In this document: positions 1 to 12,704 of the stretch, in pieces | Numbering within the stretch: position 1 is the stretch's first letter | How the letters are laid out: every line of letters begins with the position of its first letter | From: Saturnia japonica | Taxonomy: Eukaryota > Arthropoda > Insecta > Lepidoptera > Saturniidae | NCBI GenBank assembly: GCA_033032175.1 | Contig: CM065321.1 | Span: 12,484,501 to 12,548,500 of the forward strand | Direction of reading: 5' to 3' | Length of the DNA: 64,000 nucleotides | Notes under the pieces: model-generated | Databases searched by the model: none | The model's input: only the letters and a program-made list of their open reading frames with translations | What the model was told of the DNA's origin: nothing | Made by a program: the position numbers and the translations under genes

Positions 1-819
1 TTAGCGCAAATAAAAAAGAAAAGGAAATTTAGTTAAAATTTGGTAAAACTTAACACTCATCGACGAGATCTGATGAAACACGTATTTCAGAGTTTTTACA
101 TTTTTTACCCCTAAGGGTGTTAAAGGGGGTGGCATACTGTCTATGTGAAATAATATTTCTCGGTTCAGATGTATAAATGAATTAATATCATAATATACCT
201 TCAAAAAACTATACAAAGCTACGCAAGCGAAGCTGCCGGCAAGAAACCAGTACATTATAAATAATAAATCTAGGGTTTCTTACGTTCGAATGTGAGTTTA
301 ATTAATTATATATTTCATTATAAGCTAACGGCCTTAGTACAAACACGTTATTGATCTTATAAGGATATTTTTGTTTATTTTAAACGCAACATTCATCCAA
401 TGAACATGACCAAATATGACCTACTGGTAAATACTTTTATTTAATGTCATCCACTTCCGTGACATTGAAATCAAGTTACTTAACCATTTTTACGGTTCAA
501 TTTCCTACGGATAGAGCTTGAAGCAAACTTTCGATTATAATGTGTGAATAACGATATTAAATTATTACTATCTGTTCATTCGACATGTTTTAAATAATGG
601 AAATAGTTGAAAGTGGAAGAGAAAAATACGTTGTGCCGACGCTACTTAAGTTTTATAAAGGCAATAAGTAGAAAATGTTTTAAATAATATTAATAATATA
701 TTTTGAAATATCTTATTTATATAAATTCAATGGATACGAATAATATGGAAGCTTACTTTTATTTTTATTTTAGTAATCGAAGATCACTTTACTTTTAAAT
801 CGTTTTCACATTAAACTAG

Positions 820-1066
820 GGCTACCACCCGAGCTTTGTAATAAAATATTTTGCGTTATTTTTTTTTATCCTTATAGTTTTGGCCACAATCTCACCCGAT
901 CTTAAGTGACGATGTGGTCTAAGATGGTAGCACGTTAAACTTAGTGGAAGACTGGCTCTCAAGTGCAGTTGCCGGAACACACCTGTTGGTGTTTGGCGAC
1001 AGATTTTCAACTCTTGGTGTAGCCAGCCAGGCGGGTATTAGAAAAAGCCTTACTACCATGCTATGG
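820..1066 (-). repeat. SINE2-type repeat body, minus strand
   Basis: The reverse complement reads like the body of the tRNA-derived repeat at 42,078-42,350: a poly-purine stretch, a GCCACAATCTCACCCGATCTTAAG block and an AAAGCCTTACTACCATGCTATGG block. The tRNA-like head is missing. The same piece lies in the second tandem unit at 4,790-5,036. Confidence 0.6.
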
Positions 1067-1334
1067 TTATATATGAAATAGATTGCTGTACACACTCTCC
1101 AAAACATTGAGAGGCGAGCTACCACAGGTCGATGCTCTTGACCGAGCATTCTTGGCCTAGTACATTTTCATCCTATATGTTACACTTTGTTCTATATGTT
1201 ACCTAAATGTTTGGTTTTCAATGAACCCTTCCTTACAACTTAAGAAGATTCTAATGTCCAATCCATTAGATGGGACTCGTTCTTTTGTAAAATATTTATA
1301 TTTTAATGTATATCAGTAAGTAATATATTTAATA

Positions 1335-2410
1335 CTAGCTGTGCCCGTGGCTTCGCTCACGAAGACTACAGAATGCCCGCGCGAATCTTACTCCCGCTAT
1401 TTTAAAGACAATAATGATTATTGTGGGTGTTCCTTAGAAGATAGACTTATACTCTCGCTAACTTTTTTGTAGATCTTTTTAATGTCTACAATTATTTAGT
1501 ACCTTAATTAGCTATGTCTCTTATCGTTTACTTAGCGTAAGCTATTTAAGCGCCCGAATTAATTCACCATGACCAGTTTTTGACGTGATAAAGTCTTATA
1601 ATTCGATGGAGCCGGCTGCACGCACGAAAAAACATGACTCATGCGGCGTTTCCTCGCTCTGAGGCGTTCCATTTAAGGCTTGAAGTGCAAGCGAAAGCGC
1701 GGAACGAGCGACAAAGAGGCACAATCGGCCTCCACGTTCAGCAGCGTTCGATATCTGTCTCTCTCCTACTTGAGTGAGCGATGCGTCCGCGTGGACAGCT
1801 GCTATACAATAATACATTTACATGATTTCGTCAAGTATGAAGTGCAGTGAAAAGTGAATGTGGTGTCAATTGTTTATAGCAACGATAATTGCGGCGATAA
1901 AGGTAATGATTCTTTCGATATTAAATATATGTTCCGTGATATATTGTCGAATATTCGTGCTTTCATCATTCAAATAAATAGCATCGGTCCGCTAGTGCAG
2001 CGATTGTAGGTTATGCTATAATTGACAAAACTATAAATAAAATTAAAATTTTCTTTTGAAAAATCATACCATTCCATCAGTATTTTCTTATGACGTTGTC
2101 ACATTCAACTATTGTCAGTAAACCGACTTTACAGACAACCGATTTTTTATTTGTACGAAACCCTAATTCTTTTTCCAAAACAAAAGTAGCCTTAGTGACT
2201 CCCTATAAAATGAGCTATCTACCAGTGACAGTCCGGTCAAAATCGGTCCAACCGTTTCGGAGACTAGCCGGTACAAACAGACAGACAGACAAACAAAAAT
2301 TTAAAAAATGGTTTTTTTTTGCTATAGGTATCGAATATACTTTCATATGCATTTAATAAAAAGCTGTTATTTTGACATTACAAACAGACACTTCAATTTT
2401 ATTAATTGTA
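1335..2410 (+). repeat. Family A repeat with a ~560 bp nested insertion
   Basis: Starts with CTAGCTGTGCCCGTGG and ends at a CTTCAATTTTATTAATTGTA tail shared with the copies at 10,217 and 61,141. Relative to those copies it is split after CCATGACCAGTTTTT by an insert of about 560 bp (roughly 1,582-2,143). The insert begins GACGTGATAAAGTC and is richer in GC than its surroundings in its first 200 bp. I do not recognise the class of the insert. Confidence 0.65.
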
Positions 2411-2764
2411 TAAATTTGTTTATTCGAATCGAAGTTGAATCAATTGATTATTTCCTAACTATCGATAACTAGCCACATCACTATTCAAATGAATGCTTGT
2501 TGTTTAACTTCATACGCGTATGAATTATATTTATTATCACTTAAATCTACACATATCAGCCTGAGCCGGTTCAACAACATCATTAACTACAGCATTACTA
2601 ATAAACAGTTGCTCTAATTTTTAAAATTGCTAAACTACACAGACATTTACATAATCTAAGTTTGCTTGAGTAACGACACTAAAATCTTTGTTACCAAATC
2701 CATTAACGTTGATTTAGTTTTTACTAAGCTCCGTTAATAAAACTATTACCGTTTAAATTTATCT

Positions 2765-2930
2765 ATACTATAATAATATGAAGCTCAAGACATTGTTTGT
2801 TTGTTTGCTTGTAAGACCTAATCTCTGGAAGTACTAGATCGATTTGGAAAATTCTTTTTGTTTTTACAGCTTACTAGCGCTTCGCCTGTGGTTTCGGTCG
2901 CGTCGTAGTTGAGTTATCCCATCTTTTTTA
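2765..2930 (+). repeat. Family B-like repeat fragment
   Basis: Contains the CATTGTTTGTTTGTTTGCTT ... ATCTCTGGAAGTAC pattern, resembling the heads of the repeats at 12,705 and 40,728. A second copy lies at 6,737-6,901. Confidence 0.45.
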
Positions 2931-3029
2931 CTTTATAACTGAATTGGTAAATACTTATTTTAATCCCCTTTTTCATTACCTTAGGGATTTAATTTCCAAA
3001 AATCCAACCTCAGTGCATAGCTATTAATT

Positions 3030-3290
3030 GCCTCATTAGCCTTGTGGTCCTAAGCGCGACTGCTATGTTTGAGGTTCTGGGTTCGATTCGCAGGTCGAGT
3101 AAAGTATTATTGGGGTTTTCTATGAAATTGTCAGTAGCAGCTCGGTGTTCTGCTTTGTGCCCGATTAATAGCAATAGGCTCGCCCTCTATTACATGGGAC
3201 CTAAACATACCTGGCAAACAATGGATGCACATTAGTACACCTCTGCCTGACCCTTCGGGGATACAGGCGTGATGGTATGTTATGTTATGT
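3030..3290 (+). repeat. SINE1, tRNA-derived short interspersed element
   Basis: A tRNA-like head (GCCTCATTAGCCTTGTGGTCC with a box-A-like core, then GGGTTCGATTCGC as a box-B-like core) is followed by a unique body ending in a GATGGTATGTTATGTTATG tail. Further copies lie at 7,002-7,263 (+), 21,991-22,243 (-) and 62,918-63,136 (-). It is a SINE rather than a tRNA gene because the acceptor and anticodon arms do not fold and the body is repeated. Confidence 0.85.
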
Positions 3291-4789
3291 TCAATTAATA
3301 GCATCATTTATCAAAACAATCTAATCATTTATGATACATAAGGTGTTAACTCTAGAAAGGGTGCTTTCAAATGGGAGGCCATATTATTGGTACGGTATCA
3401 AATATAAAGGGAGGTCCTGGGGTAGTAAAAATGTAGATTAACAATAAGCTTAGAGATGTTTAATTAAAAAGTACTTTGTGAATGTGAACTTTTTCTTTGT
3501 CAGAACGGTTTATATTTTGTGTCCTATTAAAAATAATTCAAAAACTAACATTTTGAAGATTTTCCCTAAATCCCTAAATCCGGCCTTATACCAATAAGCT
3601 TTTAGTGACTGTTCCAACTTGAGGTTTGGAATTAGCTCGTGGAATAGGCGCTTGATATCGCTCTACCTGCTCACGACATATGTATTTGTTTTTAGATTAG
3701 ATAAGTTTTACGTATTAGAATGTTTTTTTAAGCTTTTTAAAAACAAGCCTTTATTCAAAATTTCAGATGTACTAATTTGATAATAATAATTTTATGCAAG
3801 GGCTCTGCTGAATGGTATTTATATAGGTGAACATAATCAAATAGATCGACCGGGATCTTGTATAAAATTAAATACATATATAGGCACAATATTAGGATAA
3901 TCATTAAAAATATACGTTTAAATTGTTATTATATCTAATATTCTGTTAAATTAATTGATTTTAATAGCTTTTAGCGCAAATAAAAAAGAAAAGGAAATTT
4001 AGTTAAAATTTGGTAAAACTTAACACTCATCGACGAGATCTGATGAAACACGTATTTCAGAGTTTTTACATTTTTTACCCCTAAGGGTGTTAAAGGGGGT
4101 GGCATACTGTCTATGTGAAATAATATTTCTCGGTTCAGATGTATAAATGAATTAATATCATAATATACCTTCAAAAAACTATACAAAGCTACGCAAGCGA
4201 AGCTGCCGGCAAGAAACCAGTACATTATAAATAATAAATCTAGGGTTTCTTACGTTCGAATGTGAGTTTAATTAATTATATATTTCATTATAAGCTAACG
4301 GCCTTAGTACAAACACGTTATTGATCTTATAAGGATATTTTTGTTTATTTTAAACGCAACATTCATCCAATGAACATGACCAAATATGACCTACTGGTAA
4401 ATACTTTTATTTAATGTCATCCACTTCCGTGACATTGAAATCAAGTTACTTAACCATTTTTACGGTTCAATTTCCTACGGATAGAGCTTGAAGCAAACTT
4501 TCGATTATAATGTGTGAATAACGATATTAAATTATTACTATCTGTTCATTCGACATGTTTTAAATAATGGAAATAGTTGAAAGTGGAAGAGAAAAATACG
4601 TTGTGCCGACGCTACTTAAGTTTTATAAAGGCAATAAGTAGAAAATGTTTTAAATAATATTAATAATATATTTTGAAATATCTTATTTATATAAATTCAA
4701 TGGATACGAATAATATGGAAGCTTACTTTTATTTTTATTTTAGTAATCGAAGATCACTTTACTTTTAAATCGTTTTCACATTAAACTAG

Positions 4790-5036
4790 GGCTACCACCC
4801 GAGCTTTGTAATAAATATTTTGCGTTATTTTTTTTTAATCCTTATAGTTTTGGCCACAATCTCACCCGATCTTAAGTGACGATGTGGTCTAAGATGGTAG
4901 CACGTTAAACTTAGTGGAAGACTGGCTCTCAAGTGCAGTTGCCGGAACACACCTGTTGGTGTTTGGCGACAGATTTTCAACTCTTGGTGTAGCCAGCCAG
5001 GCGGGTATTAGAAAAAGCCTTACTACCATGCTATGG
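4790..5036 (-). repeat. SINE2-type repeat body, minus strand (duplicate)
   Basis: Duplicate of the 820-1,066 repeat carried along by the tandem duplication. Confidence 0.6.
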
Positions 5037-5304
5037 TTATATATGAAATAGATTGCTGTACACACTCTCCAAAACATTGAGAGGCGAGCTACCACAGGTC
5101 GATGCTCTTGACCGAGCATTCTTGGCCTAGTACATTTTCATCCTATATGTTACACTTTGTTCTATATGTTACCTAAATGTTTGGTTTTCAATGAACCCTT
5201 CCTTACAACTTAAAAAGATTCTAATGTCCAATCCATTAGATGGGACTCGTTCTTTTGTAAAATATTTATATTTTAATGTATATCAGTAAGTAATATATTT
5301 AATA

Positions 5305-6381
5305 CTAGCTGTGCCCGTGGCTTCACTCACGAAGACTACAGAATGCCCGCGCGAATCTTACTCCCGGCTATTTTAAAGACAATAATGATTATTGTGGGTG
5401 TTCCTTAGAAGATAGACTTATACTCTCGCTATTTTTTTTGTAGATCTTTTTAATGTCTACAATTATTTAGTACCTTAATTAGCTATGTCTCTTATCGTTT
5501 ACTTAGCGTAAGCTATTTAAGCGCCCGAATTAATTCACCATGACCAGTTTTTGACGTGATAAAGTCTTATAATTCGATGGAGCCGGCTGCACGCACGAAA
5601 AAACATGACTCATGCGGCGTTTCCTCGCTCTGAGGCGTTCCATTTAAGGCTTGAAGTGCAAGCGAAAGCGCGGAACGAGCGACAAAGAGGCACAATCGGC
5701 CTCCACGTTCAGCAGCGTTCGATATCTGTCTCTCTCCTACTTGAGTGAGCGATGCGTCCGCGTGGACAGCTGCTATACAATAATACATTTACATGATTTC
5801 GTCAAGTATGAAGTGCAGTGAAAAGTGAATGTGGTGTCAATTGTTTATAGCAACGATAATTGCGGCGATAAAGGTAATGATTCTTTCGATATTAAATATA
5901 TGTTCCGTGATATATTGTCGAATATTCGTGCTTTCATCATTCAAATAAATAGCATCGGTCCGCTAGTGCAGCGATTGTAGGTTATGCTATAATTGACAAA
6001 ACTATAATTAAAATTAAAATTTTCTTTTGAAAAATCATACCATTCCATCAGTATTTTCTTATGACGTTGTCACATTCAACTATTGTCAGTAAACCGACTT
6101 TACAGACAACCGATTTTTTATTTGTACGAAACCCTAATTCTTTTTCCAAAACAAAAGTAGCCTTAGTGACTCCCTATAAAATGAGCTATCTACCAGTGAC
6201 AGTCCGGTCAAAATCGGTCCAACCGTTTCGGAGACTAGCCGGTACAAACAGACAGACAGACAAACAAAAATTTAAAAAATGGTTTTTTTTTTGCTATAGG
6301 TATCGAATATACTTTCATATGCATTTAATAAAAAGCTGTTATTTTGACATTACAAACAGACACTTCAATTTTATTAATTGT
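5305..6381 (+). repeat. Family A repeat with nested insertion (duplicate)
   Basis: The same composite repeat in the second tandem unit, so the nested insertion predates the duplication. Confidence 0.65.
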
Positions 6382-7001
6382 ATAAATTTGTTTATTCGAA
6401 TCGAAGTTGAATCAATTGATTATTTCCTAACTATCGATAACTAGCCACATCACTATTCAAATGAATGCTTGTTGTTTAACTTCATACGCGTATGAATTAT
6501 ATTTATTATCACTTAAATCTACACATATCAGCCTGAGCCGGTTCAACAACATCATTAACTACAGCATTACTAATAAACAGTTGCTCTAATTTTTAAAATT
6601 GCTAAACTACACAGACATTTACATAATCTAAGTTTGCTTGAGTAACGACACTAAAATCTTTGTTACCAAATCCATTAACATTGATTTAGTTTTTAATAAG
6701 CTCCGTTAATAAAACTATTACCGTTTAAATTTATCTATACTATAATAATATGAAGCTCAAGACATTGTTTGTTTGTTTGCTTGTAAGACCTAATCTCTGG
6801 AAGTACTAGTCAGATTTGGAAAATTCTTTTTGTTTTTACAGCTTACTAGCGCTTCGCCTGTGGTTTCGGTCGCGTCGTAGTTGAGTTATCCCATCTTTTT
6901 TACTTTATAACTGAATTGGTAAATACTTATTTTCATTCCCTTTTTCATTACCTTAGGGGTTTAATTTCCAAAAATTCAACCTCAGTGCATAACTATTACC
7001 T

Positions 7002-7263
7002 GCCTCATTAGCCTTGTGGTCCTAAGCGCGACTGCTATGTTTGAGGTTCTGGGTTCGATTTCCAGGTCGAGCAAAGTATTATTGGGGTTTTCTATGAAAT
7101 TGTCAGTAGCAGCTCGGTGTTCTGCTTTGTACCCGATTAATAGCAATAGGCTCGCCTTCTATTACATGGGACCTAAACATAACCGGCAAACAATGGATGC
7201 ACATTAGTACACCTCTGCCTGACCCTTCGGGGATACAGGCGTGATGGTATGTAATGTTATGTT
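7002..7263 (+). repeat. SINE1, tRNA-derived (duplicate)
   Basis: Copy of the 3,030-3,290 SINE in tandem unit 2. Its box-B-like core reads GGGTTCGATTTCC, slightly different from copy 1. Confidence 0.85.
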
Positions 7264-7653
7264 CAACTAATAGCATCATTTATCAAAACAATCTAATCAT
7301 TTATGATACATAAGGTGTTAACTCTAGAAAGGGGGCTTTCAAATGGGAGGCCATATGGTATCAAATTTAAAGGGGGCCCTGGGGTAGTAAAAATGTAGAT
7401 TAACAATAAGCTTAGAAATGTTTTATTAAAAAGTACTTTGTGAATGTGAACTTATTCTTTGTCAGAACGGTTTATATTTTGTGTCCTATTAAAAATAATT
7501 CAAAAACTAACATTTTGAAGATTTTCCCTAAATCCCTAAATCTGGCCTCATACCAATAAGCTTTTAGTGACTGTTCCAACTTGAGGTTTGGAATTAGCTC
7601 GTGGAATAGGCGCTAGATATCGCTCTACCTGCTCACGACATATGTATTTGTTT

Positions 7654-8974
7654 ACTCAAATCTCAAAGAACACCACGTGGTATGCTAATATGCTACAACT
7701 GAGTAATTAATCATTGCTTCAAATCGGCAATAATAAATCTTATTCGTTTTATTTAGAGTTGATTGTGATAATACCGGTCTCCTCAGTCCTAACCATTCTC
7801 TGTATTAACTGTCTTTTTTAGATTGTGTTGTTGAATTAGGTTTCCAGAGCTCTTTGAAAAGGGGGTTCAAGCCAACGCGCTAGTGATACCTACGGTATTA
7901 CAAACGGTAGCCGCTTAATATCAGGTGGGCCGCATACGCATATATACTTTTTTCTTCCTTAACCCCTCAACTTCTTTGTGACTGGTGCTATTTTAAGACT
8001 TCATTATCCATTCTAGTTACTTACACACACGTAATTGCATATTAAATAAATTATTATTTCGCAGAAATATGTATGTATTATGTATTTACAATGATATATG
8101 TCATTGATTATTTATGTGTTTATATTTTTTACTCTATTAGATAATAATTTGTGTTAGGGAGCCCATTTCTATTATGCTAAATTCTTATTATTTCATTAAG
8201 TAAAATGTTTTTTTTTTTGCCTTGTGGCATTAAGCACGCCAGTGTACAAATCAAAAAATGCAATAAAGAATTCATTAACTCATTCATAACGGTAGATATA
8301 CGACGCGACGTGGTTATCGGTGAAGTCAAATATCAAACATAGATTAATTATTAATTTTCATTAATCTTTAGATAATCTATATTAACAAAGTACCTAAATC
8401 TTATAATACATATGCCAATAAGTATAATCAGTGAGAAGTACAAATGGCTAAGGAAAGGAAAGGTTTTATTAATTAAAATAATACCTCTTCGTAACTTCAG
8501 TAATACACAATAAACGATCTTATTTCGCACGAAAGCAGAATAACCTGCGTTCGGCCCACATCAAATAGTTTTTTGTAGTAAGGTATATTATAACCGCAGG
8601 CCGCACCCGTAAAGTGTTGCTAGATACAAAAAGAAAATCCTAAAAACGTAACAAGAATTATGTGTCCTTATTTTATTTCATTCTTTATAATATTCTAATA
8701 CTAAAATAACTTTTTAATTCCTTATGAACTTTTTGAATTGGGTAAGTCATAAGATAAAAATTGTTTAATGTATTATATATAATCGTAAATGATATATTTG
8801 TATACTTTAAGATGGCTTGCAGTCAATACTATGGTTACCTGGACAATATTAAAAAAGATCTCTGTGATAGTAGTCTATTAATATTTTATCTTTTTTATGG
8901 TCGACATACTTATATTCAGACAAAATACCTCATTCTACAATTCATTCTGTTATCTATAGGTACATTGGTACAAA
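7654..8974. other. Gene-free AT-rich stretch with one family G fragment
   Basis: No coding region or RNA gene is seen. A fragment of repeat family G lies at about 7,840-7,950 (AGAGCTCTTTGAAAAGGGGG ... GGTGGGCCGCATACGC). The remainder is AT-rich and not recognised. Confidence 0.5.
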
Positions 8975-9852
8975 TAATTAAAATTAAAGTTTCTGTTTTT
9001 AAAGTCAAAATAGCAGCTTTTCATTAAATGCATATGAAAGTTAATACAGTACTTATAACAACTAAACCAATTATTGTCGTTTGTCCGTCTGTCTGTTTGT
9101 ACTGGCTAATCTCCAAAAGGGTTGGACCTATTTTGACGGAACTTTCACTCGCAGATTGCAGGTATTATACGGAGACAGACTATTTTTATTTTAGAATAAG
9201 AATTAGGGTTCCGCGCAAATAAAAAGTAATTCGGTAAAATGACGATATTGGAGTGCTTAAATGACTTACGCTAAGTAAACTATAAATTAATATAGTACGT
9301 CATCACAATAATAAGACATACATATTATATAATCTTAAAAACATCTACAAAAAAGTCAGGGAGAGCATATATCTATCTTCTAAGGTTCACCCACAATAAG
9401 CATTTTTGTCTTTAAAATAACCGGGAGCGGTGGTAGTACGACTCACGCGTGTGCTTAACAAACTCATAAAAGTTAGGCCCCCACATTTTTTTCCTCCAAT
9501 TTTGGAATTTTTATTTGTGCATATCGTTAGTTCGTCGTTTGTTCTTATTTGTTCGTCATAAATAGTCGTTTGTTCGTATCTTATTTATTTATAAAAAATA
9601 ATAAAATAAAAAAGTCCGTCCGTCGTCTGGCTGGCACTGGAGAGTGCATTTATATTTAATTTTTTATAAATGTAAGAAACGAACCTACGATTATTTATGA
9701 CGAAACAAATAAGAAAAACGATGAAATAACGATATATATAAATAAAAATTAAATAATTAGAAAAGTTAAAATTCTGGGGGGCTAACTTTTATGAGCCTGC
9801 CCGATCGACGGCATTCTGTAGTCCATGCGAGCGCAACCGTGGGCACTATTAG
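8975..9852 (-). repeat. Family A repeat, minus strand, interrupted by a MITE
   Basis: Begins with the reverse complement of the family A tail (AAAGTCAAAATAGCAGC) and ends with the reverse complement of its head (GCGCAACCGTGGGCAC). It is split at 9,463-9,795 by an inverted-repeat element. Open frames here are repeat sequence, not genes. Confidence 0.7.
9463..9795. mobile_element. Foldback/MITE nested in the family A repeat
   Basis: 333 bp with long inverted ends. The left end CTCATAAAAGTTAGGCCCCCA mirrors the right end GGGGGGCTAACTTTTATGAG, and the similarity continues inward for about 110 bp on each side through a CGTTTGTTCTTATTTGTTCG-like stretch. No open frame of note, so it is non-autonomous. 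It sits inside a family A copy and is therefore younger than that copy. Confidence 0.75.
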
Positions 9853-10216
9853 TAATATACAATATTACATAATACTTGGCAATGCATAAAATCAATCTGA
9901 AAACCGCGTGATCACATAATTCCCAGGACATGGCAACACTGGAAAAGAATTTCGGTCAAGGCCACGGTCACGTCAGACAGAAAATACTTTTAATTTCTTC
10001 AGCCAAAACGAACCAGTTCGCGGAACCGACATTTCTTTAAACAGATGCGAAATTCAAGGTACCATATTTATTACTTATACGCAGCTTACAGACTTGTTTC
10101 TTCAAAAATAATTATATCGAATTAATCTTATGCAATCATATCAATATTTCATCATACTCCACAATTATATAGAGTAAGTTATTAGCTAACTTTCTTGAGT
10201 GAAGCATTATGTTAAG

Positions 10217-10740
10217 ACTAGCTGTGCCCGCGGCTGCGCTCGCGTGGACTATGGAATGCCGTAGATCGGGCACACGCACAAATCGTGTTACCCCGTGTTA
10301 CCGGTTATTTTAAAGACAAAAATGCTTATTGTGGGTCCTTAGAAGATAGATCCATATGATTTTTTGTAGGTCTTTTTAAGGTTTACAATTATGTAATACA
10401 TTAATCTGATATATCTCTCTCACACCTCTCACTCTCTCTGTCTCGCCGTAAACCATTTAAGCACCCGAATTGATTCACCATTACATTTTATATGTCCGGG
10501 AACTCTAATTCATTTTCTAAAATAAAAGTGACGTAAGTAACTCCTTAAAGCATCTGCTATTTGCCAGTGAAAGTCCCGTCAAAATCGGACCAACCGTTTC
10601 GGAGATTACCCAAAACAAAAAGCTGGACAAAAAATTTCAAAATGGGTGTTTTGTTATAGATGTCGTATATAACTGTATTATCATTTAGTAAAAAGCTCCT
10701 ATTTTGACATTACAAATAGACACTTCAATTTTATTAATTG
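10217..10740 (+). repeat. Family A repeat, near full length
   Basis: Uninterrupted copy from CTAGCTGTGCCCGCGGC to the ACTTCAATTTTATTAATTG tail. It is the best reference in the window for the split copies. It has no coding capacity. Confidence 0.75.
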
Positions 10741-10839
10741 TATAGTTATTGAAATGAGGCTACTTTTTTGACGTTTTATAAACCTATATATTTTTTACCA
10801 TTCTATAGTTATATATTTACCATTTAGCTTAGAAGCTAG

Positions 10840-11097
10840 AAACTGGTTGAGAGGTAGGACAGAGAGAAATTCCTTTGGAGAATTCTCTCTACTTGGGGCA
10901 GTCCTATTGGTAAAGTGCCTCCACCAAACAGAAGAACGCATCGAAATAATCTTGTGTTATGTTCATGCGGTGAGTAGGGTTTCAGAGCTCATTGAGGAAT
11001 AGGGGTTCAAGGTCGGCAAAGCGCCGGTGATTCCCATGGTGTCTTTCCCGTCTTTACGCTGCGGTAGCCGCTTAAGATCACGCGGGTTGTACGTTTG
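10840..11097 (+). repeat. Family G repeat
   Basis: Contains GGTAGGACAGAGAGAAATTC, the CTCCACCAAACAGAAGAACG block and GGGGTTCAAGGTCGGCAAAG, then GCGGTAGCCGCTTAAGATCA. The same order is seen at 37,960-38,215 (+) and 39,815-40,080 (-). It looks like the 3' end of a retroelement, but no coding part is present. Confidence 0.65.
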
Positions 11098-11324
11098 TTT
11101 GCTACCTAAGTTGCATTAAAAAAGTAGTCTGTCATAAATTGGAATGCGAACGAAGGCCATTTTCCGATAGGTTGGTACGATAGGCTGATAAGCCAACAGT
11201 CTGTGCGTGAGTGTGCCGAGAAAGAGAAAGGAAAGTAGACAAGGAGAACGCATCACCTGTGCGCTTAACCTATGCTGTTGTGTATAAAATGTGCATATAA
11301 AGTAATTTAAATGTGTTTCCAAGT

Positions 11325-11410
11325 CCGGTGAAGCTGTAAAAGCCGCAGCGGCTCTGTTTTTGGATAGGGCCCCTAAGGCTAACAGTGTAGTCAGTTCAAA
11401 AAAAAATACA
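11325..11410 (+). repeat. Family E short 3' end
   Basis: GTGAAGCTGTAAAAGCCGC ... AAGGCTAACAGTGTAGTCAG followed by an A-rich tail. Related pieces lie at 27,085, 43,695, 47,965 (+) and 61,985 (-). The A tail suggests retroposition. Confidence 0.55.
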
Positions 11411-11879
11411 CTAGGCTAACGAGGCAGTTACAAATTATAAAATTTAAACAATTCAGACTATAATTGATTTAATATTTCAAAAATGAACAGTTATTCCACT
11501 GTTTTGAGTTTTCACATCTGCCGGCAGGCTTCATTTTTTTTAATAGTACCACGCCGAAGTGACGGCAATGTGCCTCATGGTAAGTACAATGCAATAACAG
11601 TGACGACCACCAAGAGATCGGCTATTTATCGCTGGTCGCTACTGTCGTACCGGCTTGCTAGCCTTGGCACTGAGCACTAAGCAGGGAGTTAATACAAGAT
11701 AATTTTCTACGAAAAAGAAATCCACCTTCAATGATTTTGAGAAGTTCCCTGGTGTATCTTCGAAGTCACCGATCAATTGCCAATGAAATTAAAATGGGAC
11801 TAGTAGTGTCCTTATGTAGTAGCTAGTATGACTAAAGCTGTTATAACTTTAAATCCACGAGTTGAGTGTTGGTGAAAAT

Positions 11880-12260
11880 TATTGAGTAATATTTGTCCAT
11901 AGATAATTTCCATTTCAAAAATTAATATTTTTTGTCTGTGAGTCACGTGATTTGAAACTCCGATTACAAAATGTGACGTCACTATTCAGGAAATATTATG
12001 AACATTACTCTTACGTAACTTGTCACATTTGTCATTATTATCATACAAAATAACGACATCACGGGACCATAATGGCGCGTTTCTGTGTCGTGTTTTTTTA
12101 TTGAAATTATAAAACATTTTTAAATTGTATTTATGATGTTTTATAAAAAAAAAATATTCTTAGATATAATTTTCAACATATAAAGAGTTTAAAACATTTT
12201 TCCAAGAGTTGTCAACTCCCGGATTCTGAACTTCCATACTAACCATACTACTGAACCTGT
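11880..12260 (+). repeat. Family F repeat
   Basis: Block with CTGTGAGTCACGTGATTTG, TGTGACGTCAC and CATCACGGGACCATA. It resembles 49,480-49,900 in the same order, including the CTCCCGGA piece near the end. No open frame. A foldback-family solo arm precedes it at about 11,700-11,830 (AGAAGTTCCCTGGTGTATCT). Confidence 0.5.
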
Positions 12261-12704
12261 CAGAGCTGCCAGACTCGTGCTGGTGTTTCAACTCAAAACA
12301 AAGACGGTCATTATAATGTATTATTGCAGGTAATGGTTTTGAATATCTGAAAAATACTGGAATAATTTATTATCCACATTGTAAAGGTTTCATTTTTATT
12401 TATTTTTACCGTAAATTTCAGTAATCTTGCCTATTTTTTATTTTTCAACAATATCAAAATGTGTCAATTTGAAGTGATCGTATTAGAAATAGAAATAACA
12501 ATATTTACGAAGAAATCATTTCCTAATTATAATTTGCAAAATACTATATTAATTATTGGGAGGAAGAATTATTATGAAAATGTTTAATATAATAAAGCGC
12601 TGACCGAAAACTACTTTTACAACGGTCCAGGTTATCTCGATAGATTTCTCAGTATGTATAGGGAGCATAAATTCCTAATTGACTACTCGTCATAATATAT
12701 ACCA

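Larger units (their letters stand above)
1..3691. repeat. Tandem segmental duplication, unit copy 1 (left end cut by window)
   Basis: This stretch matches 3,971-7,653 almost base for base, with about 1% substitutions and small indels; the offset drifts from 3,970 to 3,972. The copies diverge at the right edge just after TATGTATTTGTTT, at 3,691 in this copy and 7,653 in the other. Copy 1 therefore probably starts about 280 bp before the window. It holds SINE2, family A and family B pieces and SINE1, and no recognisable gene. Its short open frames recur in copy 2 only because the DNA is duplicated. Confidence 0.93.
3692..7653. repeat. Tandem segmental duplication, unit copy 2
   Basis: Second unit of about 3.96 kb, head to tail with copy 1. 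Its first ~280 bp (3,692-3,970) have no partner inside the window because copy 1 is truncated there. All nested repeats are shared between the copies, so they were in place before the duplication. The low divergence makes the duplication young, or else a collapsed haplotype in the assembly. No coding gene is seen. Confidence 0.9.

Noticed and set aside
1..255. 84-codon frame on the minus strand, seen again at 3,971-4,225
   Set aside because: Conserved only because the 3.96 kb unit is duplicated; no motif, and the DNA is repeat-rich.
1596..1817. 73-codon frame with a GC-rich composition, repeated at 5,567-5,788
   Set aside because: Lies entirely in the nested insert of the family A repeat; no protein family recognised.
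3030..3110. Possible tRNA gene from box A and box B-like motifs
   Set aside because: The 3' half does not pair into a cloverleaf and four related copies with a shared non-tRNA body exist, so it is a SINE.
8761..9222. Two adjacent open frames (88 and 64 codons)
   Set aside because: The second lies wholly in a reversed family A repeat and the first has no recognisable feature.
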